Assembly: GCA_017482495.1 (NCBI GenBank)
Contig: JAFUMU010000057.1
Location: 1 to 35,708, forward strand
DNA length: 35,708 nucleotides
Source of the DNA: Clostridia bacterium
Lineage (GTDB): Bacteria; Bacillota; Clostridia; Oscillospirales; CAG-272
Reading direction: 5' to 3'
The notes under the pieces were generated by a model that was not told the origin of the DNA, made no database searches, and saw only the letters and a list, made by a program, of their open reading frames with translations. Below, piece by piece: positions 6,801 through 15,456 of the stretch. Positions within the stretch are counted from its first letter, which is position 1, and the number at the start of each line of letters is the position of its first letter. The translations under genes and the position numbers were made by a program.

Positions 6801-9065
6801 TCACTTTGTGATCTTATAAGTAAGCTCAGCCTTTTCGTGATCTTCCTTAGAGATCTCGAAGAAGGAGTAGCCGCACTCCTCACATACCTTGAAGTCAACA
6901 GCCTTACCGTCAAGCTCAACTGCTTTAATTGCGCCGAATACCTTAACCTTGAAGCCTGTTACGTCTACCATACCGTTGATATCAGGTGTGGAGAGAGGAG
7001 CATCCTCAGCCTTAACTCTGCCCTCGTAAGAGCCTTCACGCATAGCAACTGTAAGTGTGCAAGCGTCGCCCTCGTCCTTGAGAGTGAACTTTGTTGTAGC
7101 CTGTCCGCCGTTCTTGTAGTCGTATGTATAGCCGTCGTCCTCGTAAAGTGTAAATTCTCCGTCAGCGCCGGGATATACGTTAACTGTATAGGACTCGGGG
7201 ATCTTTTCCTCGATATATCTTGTATGCTCCATAGTGCAGAATACGCTACCTGCCTTGATCATCATAGCGCCGCCCTTACCCTTGGGAAGCTTATACTGGA
7301 TGGTTCTGCCACCCTCGTAAACATCGCCTGTGAAGTAGTCGATCCACTTTCCCTCGGGAAGAGTTACCTCGGGCTTGAATACAGAAACAAGGATGCTGTC
7401 ACCAAACATATATGTATTAAGAACGTAGTCATACTCAGCCTTGTCGGGATACATAAGTGAAAGTGCACGGCAAAGAGGAAGCGCAGTTTCACTTGCCTTA
7501 TGAGCCATGGAATATACATAGGGGAAGAGGCTGTTACGGAGATGTGAATAATACTTGATGCCATCCTTGATCTCATCGCGCATGAACCAGGGATAGTTCC
7601 ATGTTCTCCATGTGAGCTGCTGTACCCAAGGTGTGAAGAAGCCGTAGTGAACGCCCTCGATAGTTGTAACGTCCATATCACATGTAGCATTACTGTGACC
7701 GGAGAGACCGAAGTTGAGCATTGCGATAACTGTATCGAATCCGCCGCCTGTGTCTCCTGCCCAGGATGCCGCATATCTCTGTGTACCTGCGTAGATACAG
7801 GGTGTGTAGATAACCGCACGGCGGCCTGTATGCTCTGTAAAGCCCTCCTGCATCTGCTTAACGTAGATTACAGGGTATACGTTATGTACTTCATCGTCGA
7901 AATACTTACCTGCCCAAAGTCTGTCGGGATGGTCGTTTACCTGGAAAGCACCGTCAAGCTTGAATGCGGATGCGCCGTTGTCAACAAATTTCTTAAGGTG
8001 ATCGAACCACGGAACATCACGGTGTGTAAGTCCGTCCATATACATAGGACAAGCAAAGTGGGGGTCGAGAATGGATGCGCCCTCATATGTATATTCCTTA
8101 CCGAACTTTTCAGCTCTTACGCCGCACTGTCTCTCCTCTTCCCAGAGAAGGTCGTAGTTCTGGCAGAGCCAGAGGCTGAACTTGAAGCCCATTTCGCGAA
8201 GAGCATACATAAATGTTTCGGGGCCGCTCTGGTTTTCGGGCAGCCATCCGGGAAGGTAGAAGCGATCATCGTCCCACTTTTTATCGATAGATGCATCGTA
8301 ATGCTTTGTCATCCACTGAGGCTCAAGACCGACCATGTCGCAGGAAATGTCCTCGCGACGGAAGTTGAGACAGTCAAAGAGCATCTCGCGTGCGTTTGTC
8401 TGCTCGTTAAGAACGCAGGTATAGCCGTATGCAAACTTTGGAAGCATAATGGGAGTACCGGCGATCTTACCGTTAAGGGCAAGGACATCCTTCAGGTCGT
8501 GAGACTTGGGCACGTAAAGATAGAAATCCACCTGACCCTTATGAGCGGCGATCGTAATAAGGTTATTATCAGCCTTGCCGCAGTCCAGCGTGGAGGCATA
8601 TGTGCAGTTCAGCAGCAGACCCCAACCGTTTGTAGACATAATGAAAGGCACAGGACCGTAGGAAGCAATGTTTCTGATGTCAAGTCGGGAGAATGTACCG
8701 CGGCGAGCGATATTTTCTCTGGATTCGTCACCGAGACCGAAGATTCTTTCCTCGTCTGTCATTGTAACATTAAGTGTGAAGCCCTTATCGTTATATGCCT
8801 TACCCTCAAAACCATCGTATGTGATGGTAATGGGAGCCTTGGCACCGTTAACAACTACAGCATCGTCCTTGATCTCAACGGATACTCCGCCAAGCTCAAC
8901 TGTATTACCCTTTACGTTTGCCTCGACCTCTCCGCTTTCCTGGAGAATGTTATACTTGGAGAGAAGGGTCTCGCCGAATTCGCCCTTGGCGATGCGAACT
9001 CTGAAGATACCTTCCTCAATGGTGCGGATCTCATAATTTGCCGCATTTGTTTTGATATTGTACAT
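6801..9065 (-). CDS. Glycoside hydrolase family 31 (alpha-glucosidase/alpha-xylosidase type)
   Basis: About 754 residues from the ATG at 9065, chosen because GGAGG lies upstream and the start clears the stop of the gene before it. An ATG at 9104 would overlap that gene. The protein has an N-terminal beta-sandwich with RIFGLGDE (family N-domain signature), a TIM barrel with nucleophile D371 in AFKLDGA and acid/base D438 in WAGDTGG, and distal beta domains containing YEDDGYTYDY. GH31 enzymes release alpha-glucose, alpha-xylose or related sugars from the non-reducing end. The exact substrate cannot be read from the motifs. No signal peptide is visible, so it is probably cytosolic. Codon use is biased towards a narrow set, which leaves a long meaningless open frame on the other strand. 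It sits in a run with a GH36 alpha-galactosidase. Confidence 0.93.
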   Translation of the reverse strand: MYNIKTNAANYEIRTIEEGIFRVRIAKGEFGETLLSKYNILQESGEVEANVKGNTVELGGVSVEIKDDAVVVNGAKAPITITYDGFEGKAYNDKGFTLNVTMTDEERIFGLGDESRENIARRGTFSRLDIRNIASYGPVPFIMSTNGWGLLLNCTYASTLDCGKADNNLITIAAHKGQVDFYLYVPKSHDLKDVLALNGKIAGTPIMLPKFAYGYTCVLNEQTNAREMLFDCLNFRREDISCDMVGLEPQWMTKHYDASIDKKWDDDRFYLPGWLPENQSGPETFMYALREMGFKFSLWLCQNYDLLWEEERQCGVRAEKFGKEYTYEGASILDPHFACPMYMDGLTHRDVPWFDHLKKFVDNGASAFKLDGAFQVNDHPDRLWAGKYFDDEVHNVYPVIYVKQMQEGFTEHTGRRAVIYTPCIYAGTQRYAASWAGDTGGGFDTVIAMLNFGLSGHSNATCDMDVTTIEGVHYGFFTPWVQQLTWRTWNYPWFMRDEIKDGIKYYSHLRNSLFPYVYSMAHKASETALPLCRALSLMYPDKAEYDYVLNTYMFGDSILVSVFKPEVTLPEGKWIDYFTGDVYEGGRTIQYKLPKGKGGAMMIKAGSVFCTMEHTRYIEEKIPESYTVNVYPGADGEFTLYEDDGYTYDYKNGGQATTKFTLKDEGDACTLTVAMREGSYEGRVKAEDAPLSTPDINGMVDVTGFKVKVFGAIKAVELDGKAVDFKVCEECGYSFFEISKEDHEKAELTYKITK

Positions 9066-9090
9066 ACCGGTTTGTCCTCCGTATATAAAT

Positions 9091-9342
9091 TTACTGATTA
9101 TCAAGTGCCTCTCTCAGCGCTACCGTAAGCTGGTCCGCGCAGGAGGTCTTTTTAAAGCCGCAGGTATTACCGCTGAGCAGCTCTATGACTCTTTCCGCGT
9201 CCATGCCCTCAACCAACTTTGCAATGGCCTTGAGATTACCGTTACATCCGCCGAAAAACTGAACATTGGAAACAGTATTTCCTTCAAGCTCAAAGCTTAT
9301 CTGAGAGGCACAAACGCCTTTGGTTCTGAATGTATGCTTCAT
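9091..9342 (-). CDS. Small TSCPD-domain protein
   Basis: An 83-residue protein starting at MKHTFRTKGVC, with AAGGA upstream of this ATG. A longer in-frame reading would run into the preceding gene. It matches the TSCPD family of about 80 residues (TIGR03905 type), named after a domain found at the C-terminus of some ribonucleotide reductases and ATP-cone-linked proteins. The conserved features are CASQISFELEGNTVSNVQF, the GGCNGN turn, and a C-terminal CGFKKTSCADQL segment. The three Cys-containing motifs suggest metal binding. The role of free-standing TSCPD proteins is not established. It lies 13 bases after the DUF4097-like gene and 25 bases before the GH31 start, so it is probably co-transcribed. 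Confidence 0.85.
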   Translation of the reverse strand: MKHTFRTKGVCASQISFELEGNTVSNVQFFGGCNGNLKAIAKLVEGMDAERVIELLSGNTCGFKKTSCADQLTVALREALDNQ

Positions 9343-9355
9343 TTCTTTTTCCTTA

Positions 9356-10330
9356 TTATTCTGTAGTTGTTTCTTCTCCTGCAGACGGGCCGAAGCACTC
9401 GCCTGTAAGATACACCGACAGCTCTCTGCCGTGTATTGTAACTGACGGGATAACTGCTGTGGTCTCTGTTTCCTCCGGGTCTTCCACTGCCTCCGGCAGC
9501 TTCTCAATGGAGTATGTGCTGGTATAGGGAGAATCGTTGACCGTCAGCTTACCGTTAGCGTTGACGTTGAGCTTGAAATACTGCGAGAGGGGGATGAAAT
9601 CCACCTGAGCGCTGCCGTGAGTTATATTCAGCTTACCGCTTTCAAATGAAAGCTGTTGGCTTTTCAAGGTAGCATATGCGGCTTCGACACTGATATCTCT
9701 TGCAGTTACACTGTTGAAAACTATATTCAAGTCGCTTGACTCAAGTGCCGACAGCGATATATCCGACTCGGTGGATACATTATTCATTGTCACAGAGCCG
9801 TCAAGAACTGAAAATCTGTACGTCGCATCGGACTGTATATCCTCGATAGATATTTTGCCCGTTCCTGCGGTTATATAACAGTTTTTGAGAATGTTCTTAT
9901 TTGTCAGATAGATATTGATGATCTTCTCACCTGACGGAGGGCTAAAGCGCATAATATATCTCACGCCCTTGAAGGTGAATCCGCTTTCAAAGAAATTCAG
10001 CACCTGTTTATATCCGGAGCTTTCCCTAAAGGTAAATTTTGCCGCATCGTTATCCACATAATAAAGGTTTTCATCAAAATTGATGACCTCTATCCTGCTC
10101 TCACGGCTTCCGCCTATAATATTGACCGTTGCATCGGTCACGGTGATATCTATGCCTGTCAGCTTATCCTCGGCAACCGAATAAACGTATCCGTTACCGT
10201 TTTCCATTTTATCTGCAAAAAGCTGCTCGCCGTTAACATTGGAAACTATGGCTCCGGCAATACAGATCATAAAGCCTGCCGCCATTATTATACAGCCCAT
10301 GAGCAATGTTGCTTTGATTCTTTTATTCAC
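9356..10330 (-). CDS. DUF4097-like beta-helix membrane-anchored protein
   Basis: A 324-residue protein with one N-terminal membrane helix (about residues 7-29) and a long repeated-strand region (about 55-270) of short alternating beta segments such as GIDITVTDATVNIIGG and DISLSALESSDLNIVF. This is the pattern of DUF4097/LiaG-like putative adhesins. A Pro/Glu/Thr-rich tail (about 278-324) follows. The body is predicted outside the membrane. The start is GTG at 10330, overlapping the upstream gene's TGA by four bases (GTGA), so translation is coupled. In many Bacillota such proteins pair with a DUF1700-type membrane protein and a PadR regulator. Here the upstream partner is a membrane protein, but no PadR gene is seen. 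Function is unproven; envelope sensing is the usual suggestion. Confidence 0.75.
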   Translation of the reverse strand: MNKRIKATLLMGCIIMAAGFMICIAGAIVSNVNGEQLFADKMENGNGYVYSVAEDKLTGIDITVTDATVNIIGGSRESRIEVINFDENLYYVDNDAAKFTFRESSGYKQVLNFFESGFTFKGVRYIMRFSPPSGEKIINIYLTNKNILKNCYITAGTGKISIEDIQSDATYRFSVLDGSVTMNNVSTESDISLSALESSDLNIVFNSVTARDISVEAAYATLKSQQLSFESGKLNITHGSAQVDFIPLSQYFKLNVNANGKLTVNDSPYTSTYSIEKLPEAVEDPEETETTAVIPSVTIHGRELSVYLTGECFGPSAGEETTTE

Positions 10331-11427
10331 AGCTTATTACACTCCTCTCTTGCACGGTCCCAAAGGGTAGGGATCTGGCTGAGTGTATGTCCGGTAAATG
10401 CCACAAGCTGGCGAAGCAGATAGGGCATCGCTCTTGTAGCCGCAAGATATACCGCTACACTCAGAAGAATGGCAAGACCGCTTGTTACCACGCCAACACC
10501 TATTTCATATATGCCTATACCTATCTGGCTTGATATCATCATCACAGCTCCGTATATCAGGCTGACTATTGCCACAAGACTTGCAATGATAACTATTGCG
10601 CTGAGTATTATAAACAGCGCTACTATAAGCGCGCACACCGACAGCACACACAGTGCGAATATGCCGAAATACACTATTGCTGCAAGAGCAAGCAACGGAA
10701 GTGTGAGAACAAAGAAGGTCCAAAAAAACTTCGCGCCTCTTGCTGTGAGTGAGGTGGACTGGTATTCCGTATAGTGAGAGCTGTTTTTTTCCTTACCGTA
10801 TGTCTCTGCCTTTTCCTCGCGAGGCTCTGACACAGGCTTTCTCACAGGCTTCTTCACAACATCGTTTTTTCTTGTCTGCTGAAAAACGATCTCCTCATCT
10901 GTCTGCCTGACAGCATCTGCCTGTCTCGTTTCATCCATTGCAGTAGATCTTCCAGCATTTCCGCGCTTAACTGCGTCCATCTGCTTTGTTTCGCCCATGG
11001 GCGCCTCGGATACTGCCTCCGACTGAATGGCGTCTATTTTTTTAGTATCGCCCATTGCTGTCATTTCAGAGGTATTACTCTTTATTACATCTATTTTTCT
11101 TGTGTCACCTATAACGGGATGCTCTGCTGTGCTTATATGCACTGCAGGTATATGCTTGGTAGAGGTGTTAGCATCAGAGGTGCCGACAGTCTCTGCTGTA
11201 GCATTTTCAATAATGGCAGCTCGCTTTTCGTCCTCGATAAGTCTTACGAGAGCATCGGAGAGCTGGGCAAAGTCATCAGCTCCCTCATATGCAGCTATCT
11301 CGGCCTTATCCTCCTCCGTAAGAGAGCGAGTGATCCTGAGTACTGTTGAAACAGAGGTCTCTTTATCGATACCTCTTGATATAAGAGAATTTGCCAAGGT
11401 CACGGCAAAAGCCTTTAATGTCAACAC
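10327..11427 (-). CDS. Membrane protein with five 19-residue repeats and a C-terminal multi-helix domain
   Basis: A 366-residue protein of unrecognised family. Residues 1-70 are a charged helical domain. Residues 107-192 carry five imperfect repeats with a period of about 19: GDTRKIDVIK, GDTKKIDAIQ, GETKQMDAVK, DETRQADAVR and QQTRKNDVVK. After a basic linker come about three or four hydrophobic segments (235-340) and a short soluble tail. The repeat core is T-[KR]-[KQ]-x-D-[AV]-[IV]. The start is GTG at 11427, or the adjacent TTG, after GAGGAGG. It is the first gene of the minus-strand run and overlaps the DUF4097-like gene, so the two products probably work together at the membrane, as in DUF1700/DUF4097 pairs. 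That comparison rests on context and not on sequence identity. Confidence 0.7.
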   Translation of the reverse strand: MLTLKAFAVTLANSLISRGIDKETSVSTVLRITRSLTEEDKAEIAAYEGADDFAQLSDALVRLIEDEKRAAIIENATAETVGTSDANTSTKHIPAVHISTAEHPVIGDTRKIDVIKSNTSEMTAMGDTKKIDAIQSEAVSEAPMGETKQMDAVKRGNAGRSTAMDETRQADAVRQTDEEIVFQQTRKNDVVKKPVRKPVSEPREEKAETYGKEKNSSHYTEYQSTSLTARGAKFFWTFFVLTLPLLALAAIVYFGIFALCVLSVCALIVALFIILSAIVIIASLVAIVSLIYGAVMMISSQIGIGIYEIGVGVVTSGLAILLSVAVYLAATRAMPYLLRQLVAFTGHTLSQIPTLWDRAREECNKL

Positions 11428-11485
11428 TATCCCTCCTCTTCATCGGATTTTTATCATAAACTGTATGGTAATTTTGAAAATAATA

Positions 11486-11494
11486 TGCTATAAT
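11486..11494 (+). promoter_or_regulatory. Extended -10 promoter of trmB
   Basis: TGCTATAAT is an ideal extended -10 element 46 bases upstream of the trmB ATG. The matching -35 position has only a weak hexamer (TGGTAA), as is common for extended -10 promoters. Confidence 0.65.
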
Positions 11495-11539
11495 TAGCTA
11501 TCACATCTATTCTAACAAATAACGGAGCATTTTTCAAGT

Positions 11540-12277
11540 ATGAGAATGAGAAAAAAAAAGAGAGGACACGAAAGACTTGAAGCTCTTTCAGCTCTCGTTA
11601 TAACAGAGCCTGAAAAGTACAGAGAAAAGGGCGATTTTCCCTTTTACGAGAAGCTCCCTCTCCGTCTGGAGATCGGATGCGGCAAGGGCGACTTTATCTG
11701 TCAGCTTTCTGAGCGCGACAAGGAATACAATTATCTTGCAATGGAGAGAGTAGAAGACGTTTGCGTAGCTGCCACCGAAAAATATGCTCGTGGACGCGGT
11801 CTTGGCGAGCTTGACTATCACGGCGGCTGGAGGACACCCGATGGCGAGATATACAAGGGAGAAATGTGGAATATTCCCATGGAGATGAGGGGAAATGTTC
11901 GATTTATGCCCCTTGATGCAAGCCGTTTGGAGGAATATTTTGCCCCCGAGACCTTTGAATCCATTTATGCCAACTTCAGCGACCCTTGGACCAAGAACGG
12001 CTACAGCCAAAGAAGGCTTACACATCCCGACTTTCTTGCAAGATATCTTAAACTGCTTAAGCCCGGCGGATATTTCCGGTTTAAAACAGACAACGACGAG
12101 CTTTTTGAATTTTCCGTTGAAAGTGTTGAGTCGTCCGATCTTGAGCTTTTATACGTAACACGCGATCTGCACGCAAGCGACCGTGCGGACACAAATATAG
12201 TAACGGAATATGAGGCAAATTTCTCCTCAAAGGGTATACCGATCAAGTTCCTTGAGGCAAGAAAGAGCATCAAATAA
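11540..12277 (+). CDS. trmB: tRNA (guanine-N7)-methyltransferase
   Basis: A 245-residue SAM-dependent enzyme that methylates G46 in the variable loop of tRNAs. The SAM-binding loop LEIGCGKGDF (about 42-51), the substrate-site FSDPWTKNGYSQRRL (about 146-160) and RFKTDNDELF (about 180-189) are clear family signatures. The protein is about 30 residues longer than the B. subtilis type. The extra length includes a Gly/Trp-rich insertion near residues 91-116 (GELDYHGGWRTPDGEIYKG) between the SAM-domain helix and the NVRFM strand. A Lys/Arg-rich N-terminus (MRMRKKKRGH) fits RNA contact. The ribosome binding site GGAG is rather far from the ATG, about 12 bases. The gene stands alone, divergent from the membrane-protein run and followed by its own terminator. 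Confidence 0.95.
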   Translation: MRMRKKKRGHERLEALSALVITEPEKYREKGDFPFYEKLPLRLEIGCGKGDFICQLSERDKEYNYLAMERVEDVCVAATEKYARGRGLGELDYHGGWRTPDGEIYKGEMWNIPMEMRGNVRFMPLDASRLEEYFAPETFESIYANFSDPWTKNGYSQRRLTHPDFLARYLKLLKPGGYFRFKTDNDELFEFSVESVESSDLELLYVTRDLHASDRADTNIVTEYEANFSSKGIPIKFLEARKSIK

Positions 12278-12284
12278 ATATTGT

Positions 12285-12336
12285 AAGCGGTAAGAAGGAA
12301 ATTTTATGTAGATTCCTGCTTACCGCTTGATTTTTT
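12285..12336 (+). terminator. Intrinsic terminator after trmB
   Basis: AAGCGGTAAG and AGGAA pair with TTCCT and CTTACCGCTT across a short loop, with one bulge, followed by GATTTTTT. The run of T residues falls on the plus strand. Confidence 0.88.
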
Positions 12337-13030
12337 ATATAAAGAATTTTCTCTCCATGGATTCTCTTGCAGGGCGGCAAATGGCAAGGAATATAAGCAT
12401 TGCGCCCAAAAGAACCAGAGCTGTCAAAGGATACAGCGACCAAAATACAAACCTCGGCCTTGCAAAGGTAATATTTACAAGAAGCTCAAGAACAGGCATA
12501 AGCACACCGAGAAGAAGAGAGGCACCGCCGAAAATATACAGCTTGCCGCGGCGCACATACTTGACCAGCGTAACCACAGCCGTTACAACGACTCCCGCCG
12601 CACCCACAACAGGAAAGGCGAAGCTGAGAAACCAATCACCGTTCACCGCATAATTTATATACCACAGATAGAGCCCTGCTGCGGCAAAGCCGCAGGGTAC
12701 GAATATAACGGGGTTGGGTCTTTTGAACCAGTATGGCAAGATCATCACTACATAGGACAGTATAAGCGCTCCCACCACATATCCCGACCATGTGACCCTC
12801 GAATTGATCTGAAGATCGCACAGAAGCGGAATGATAAGTCCTATAAGGTACATGGTGCTGATTATAATATGCGCCAACTTTGGGCTGACCTCACGACGGG
12901 GATATTTATTTTCAGGATACAGGCGCTCACCTTCCTCCCTGACTATCTCAGGATGGAAGGGCACCGTCCCGCAAAGAGGACACTTCTTTTCCGTATCCTC
13001 AAGCTTCACGCCGCAATTAATACAGTACAT
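12335..13030 (-). CDS. Zinc-ribbon membrane protein (DUF6320-like)
   Basis: A 231-residue protein with an N-terminal zinc ribbon, CINCG and CPLCG at about residues 3-21, a short charged linker, and then six or so hydrophobic segments (about 50-220). The pattern resembles the DUF6320 group of Clostridia membrane proteins. The ATG follows AAGGGAAG. It starts 12 bases after the stop of the hydrolase/acyltransferase fusion gene, on the same strand, so the two are almost certainly one operon. The zinc ribbon lies on the first residues and is likely cytoplasmic. No enzymatic motif is seen. A role as membrane partner of the upstream acyltransferase is inferred only from adjacency. Confidence 0.8.
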   Translation of the reverse strand: MYCINCGVKLEDTEKKCPLCGTVPFHPEIVREEGERLYPENKYPRREVSPKLAHIIISTMYLIGLIIPLLCDLQINSRVTWSGYVVGALILSYVVMILPYWFKRPNPVIFVPCGFAAAGLYLWYINYAVNGDWFLSFAFPVVGAAGVVVTAVVTLVKYVRRGKLYIFGGASLLLGVLMPVLELLVNITFARPRFVFWSLYPLTALVLLGAMLIFLAICRPARESMERKFFI

Positions 13031-13042
13031 AATCTTCCCTTT

Positions 13043-15208
13043 CTAATATTCATTCTGATTACTTTCCACAGTGACCTCTATTCCCATATCTCTGAGTACA
13101 CGGTGGAAGCTTGCTTCAAGGGTTGGTTCCTTGGTATTTCTTATAAAGTTCACATAAAGCGTGTCTCCATAGGAGATCACTCCGCAGTTGTAGGGGGCTG
13201 TTGCCTGAACCCCGAGGATGAAATCAAATCTGTCAACATAAGGCATCATCTCCTCAGGAAGTTTGACTACACCCAGGTTTGACAGGCTGAGACAGGATTT
13301 CCTCTCTCCCACCACATTGAATACCGCCTTCATAACCATATTCTTTATAAAAAGCGGCATCAGCTTTACTATAAACAAAGTCTCATCACCTACATTGGTG
13401 GCTATCCTTGTACTCATCTGCTTGGCATTGACCTCAAGGCCCATTCTGTGGTGAACGGTGCTGCATATTTCCTCAAACTTATATTCTCCCAGCTTGGCGT
13501 CTATCTCAGGTGTAGTATACAGAGCAAAGTTGCGAAGAGAGCTGCTGGGAAAAAGCTTCCTCAGATTAACGGGAATAAGCACCTTTATAGGCTTTCTTTT
13601 TCTCACGTCGGGAACTCTTTGCTTCTGTATATCAAGTATTGCCTGCATCACGGCCGCGCACAAAAATGTTGTCAGGCTGACCTTATATTTGTGTGCCATA
13701 TCAAGTACCTGACGCACCGGAATCTTAAAACAGGTAAGGTTGAGAAAATCACCTTCCTCGGGAGTGCCTGTCAGCCTCCACGCAGTATTCTCCTGTCTTG
13801 ATGCGCTGACATTTCCCGCATATTTAAGAAAGCTGTCCTCAAGCTCCTCCGGAGAGGGCTCCTCAAGTCTTCCCAGAACTCCGTTCACTGCAGGAATATA
13901 TATTCCATATTTTTGATGGAGATATTCAGCTACAAGAGTTTTTAAAAAAATCAATGCTCCGTTACCGTCTGTAAGGGAATGGAAAAACTCCACAGCTATT
14001 CTTTTCTTATAAGCAATAACTCGCAGAGCACATCTTGAAGTCTCCGCCTTAGACATCTTTGCAAGAGGATAGCTGTTTTCCTCAGACACCTTAGGTGGAT
14101 CGGAAAGCTGCTCGAGATAATACCAAAACACTCCTCTTCTCAGCCTTGCGGCAATAGAAGGAAAGCGGCGTACCGTTACATCAAGAGCACTTTGAAGCAC
14201 CTCCCGATCCACCTCTTCCTTAAGTGTTGCAGACAGACGGAAAACATTGCTCCAATTCTGCCGTCTTGCCGCAGGATATATCTTGGCGGCATTATCCAGC
14301 TTCATCCATCTGAGCTTGTGCTCCTCAGTGACATATTTATTGAGAAATTGATTGATGACCTTATGATCATCCATATTTTCGCGCAAATTATAAAGAATAT
14401 AACCGTGCCATCTCTCATCAGATATGACCAGCTTGCTCTTGCAACCGCTGTTTAAAAGCTTTTCATGCATAAGACGGGAATCGTCAAGCATTATCTCATC
14501 TCCGCCCACGAATATCAGCGACGGGGGGAACCCCTCTGTCTTTGCAAAAAGCGGAGAGATAAGGGGATCCTTTCTCGTGTCGGTGTAGCTGTCAGCATAA
14601 AAATCAAGCATCTTTTTTGACATGGAAGGGTCCTTGTCCTTATTTGTAGCATAGGACTCGCCGCTTGCTGTCAGGTCTGTCCATGGTGAAAAGGTTATCA
14701 CCGCCGCAGGAAGAGGGATTCGAGCCTCCCTCATAAGTGCACACAGGCTGTAGCACAGACCTCCGCCTGCACTTTCACCGCAGAGAGTTATCTGATCCGC
14801 CGAATATCCCTTATCAAGAAGATACTTATATGCCTCAAGGGAATCCTCAAGCGCACAGGGAAATTTATGTTCGGGGGCAAGTCTGTATGCAGGTGCAAAC
14901 ACCTTTGAGCCGCTTATGCAGGCAACCGTCGCTCCGCATCCCTTGGCATATTCAATATCGCCGCAGGTATATCCGCCGCCGTGTATATACAGTATAACTC
15001 CTCTGCGGCGCTCGTCTTTGGGAATTATCCATGCCCCGTCAAAATTATCAAAACGGTGCTCGCGTATCAGCACCTTATTTTTATATCTCGCTTCCATCAG
15101 CTCGCCTATTTTGTTCTGACCCTTTCTGGACGTCTCAAGCGAGCAAGCTTCAAGAAGCGGTCTGAGCATCATTAGCTGTTTCTTTATAGTTTTTGCTGAC
15201 AGTGCCAT
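13043..15208 (-). CDS. Fused alpha/beta hydrolase and condensation-type acyltransferase
   Basis: A 721-residue two-domain enzyme. Residues 1-300 are an HSL-type alpha/beta hydrolase: HGGG oxyanion motif (76-79), nucleophile S146 in GESAGGG, D237 in VGGDE and H268 in RWHGY, so the catalytic triad is complete. Residues about 310-721 belong to the condensation/alcohol-acetyltransferase superfamily, with the HxxxDG motif HSLTDG (H410-D414-G415) and a DFxLGxQ-like region (DRFDFILGVQ) near the end. The two activities are usually separate proteins, so the fusion may couple cleavage or formation of an ester with acyl transfer. The product and substrate cannot be read from sequence. The ATG has a very strong AAGGAGGTG, and a TTGCCA-17-TATAAT promoter lies upstream. 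It is followed at 12 bases by a zinc-ribbon membrane protein. Confidence 0.87.
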   Translation of the reverse strand: MALSAKTIKKQLMMLRPLLEACSLETSRKGQNKIGELMEARYKNKVLIREHRFDNFDGAWIIPKDERRRGVILYIHGGGYTCGDIEYAKGCGATVACISGSKVFAPAYRLAPEHKFPCALEDSLEAYKYLLDKGYSADQITLCGESAGGGLCYSLCALMREARIPLPAAVITFSPWTDLTASGESYATNKDKDPSMSKKMLDFYADSYTDTRKDPLISPLFAKTEGFPPSLIFVGGDEIMLDDSRLMHEKLLNSGCKSKLVISDERWHGYILYNLRENMDDHKVINQFLNKYVTEEHKLRWMKLDNAAKIYPAARRQNWSNVFRLSATLKEEVDREVLQSALDVTVRRFPSIAARLRRGVFWYYLEQLSDPPKVSEENSYPLAKMSKAETSRCALRVIAYKKRIAVEFFHSLTDGNGALIFLKTLVAEYLHQKYGIYIPAVNGVLGRLEEPSPEELEDSFLKYAGNVSASRQENTAWRLTGTPEEGDFLNLTCFKIPVRQVLDMAHKYKVSLTTFLCAAVMQAILDIQKQRVPDVRKRKPIKVLIPVNLRKLFPSSSLRNFALYTTPEIDAKLGEYKFEEICSTVHHRMGLEVNAKQMSTRIATNVGDETLFIVKLMPLFIKNMVMKAVFNVVGERKSCLSLSNLGVVKLPEEMMPYVDRFDFILGVQATAPYNCGVISYGDTLYVNFIRNTKEPTLEASFHRVLRDMGIEVTVESNQNEY

Positions 15209-15238
15209 ACGAACACCTCCTTCTTCGTTATCTGTCTC

Positions 15239-15267
15239 ATTATAGCATAGCTTTGTTTTTTTGGCAA
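15239..15267 (-). promoter_or_regulatory. Promoter of the hydrolase-acyltransferase operon
   Basis: On the minus strand, TTGCCA (15262-15267), a 17-base spacer and a perfect TATAAT (15239-15244), 31 bases before the ATG. Confidence 0.85.
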
Positions 15268-15366
15268 CCTACTGCTGCTTCCACCCCTCTACCGATGGTA
15301 GAATCGGTATCTACTGCGAGTGTACACGGCCTTTTAACTAAAAATTGCTGCATTAAACAAAAGCAC

Positions 15367-15394
15367 TTGATCAATATTTGAGCAAAAGTAAAAT
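15367..15394 (+). promoter_or_regulatory. Candidate promoter of a small ORF
   Basis: TTGATC (15367-15372), a 16-base spacer and TAAAAT (15389-15394) on the plus strand, about 62 bases before a 25-codon ORF with a strong ribosome binding site. Confidence 0.5.
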
Positions 15395-15456
15395 ATAAAA
15401 CATCTAATATATTTTTAATCGTCATTTGATGTTGCACGTTATCAAGGAGGTTAGAA

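Noticed and set aside
7647..9128. A 493-codon open frame on the plus strand opposite the GH31 gene
   Set aside because: It is fully opposite a clear GH31 enzyme; its translation is Cys/Val-rich and unlike any protein.
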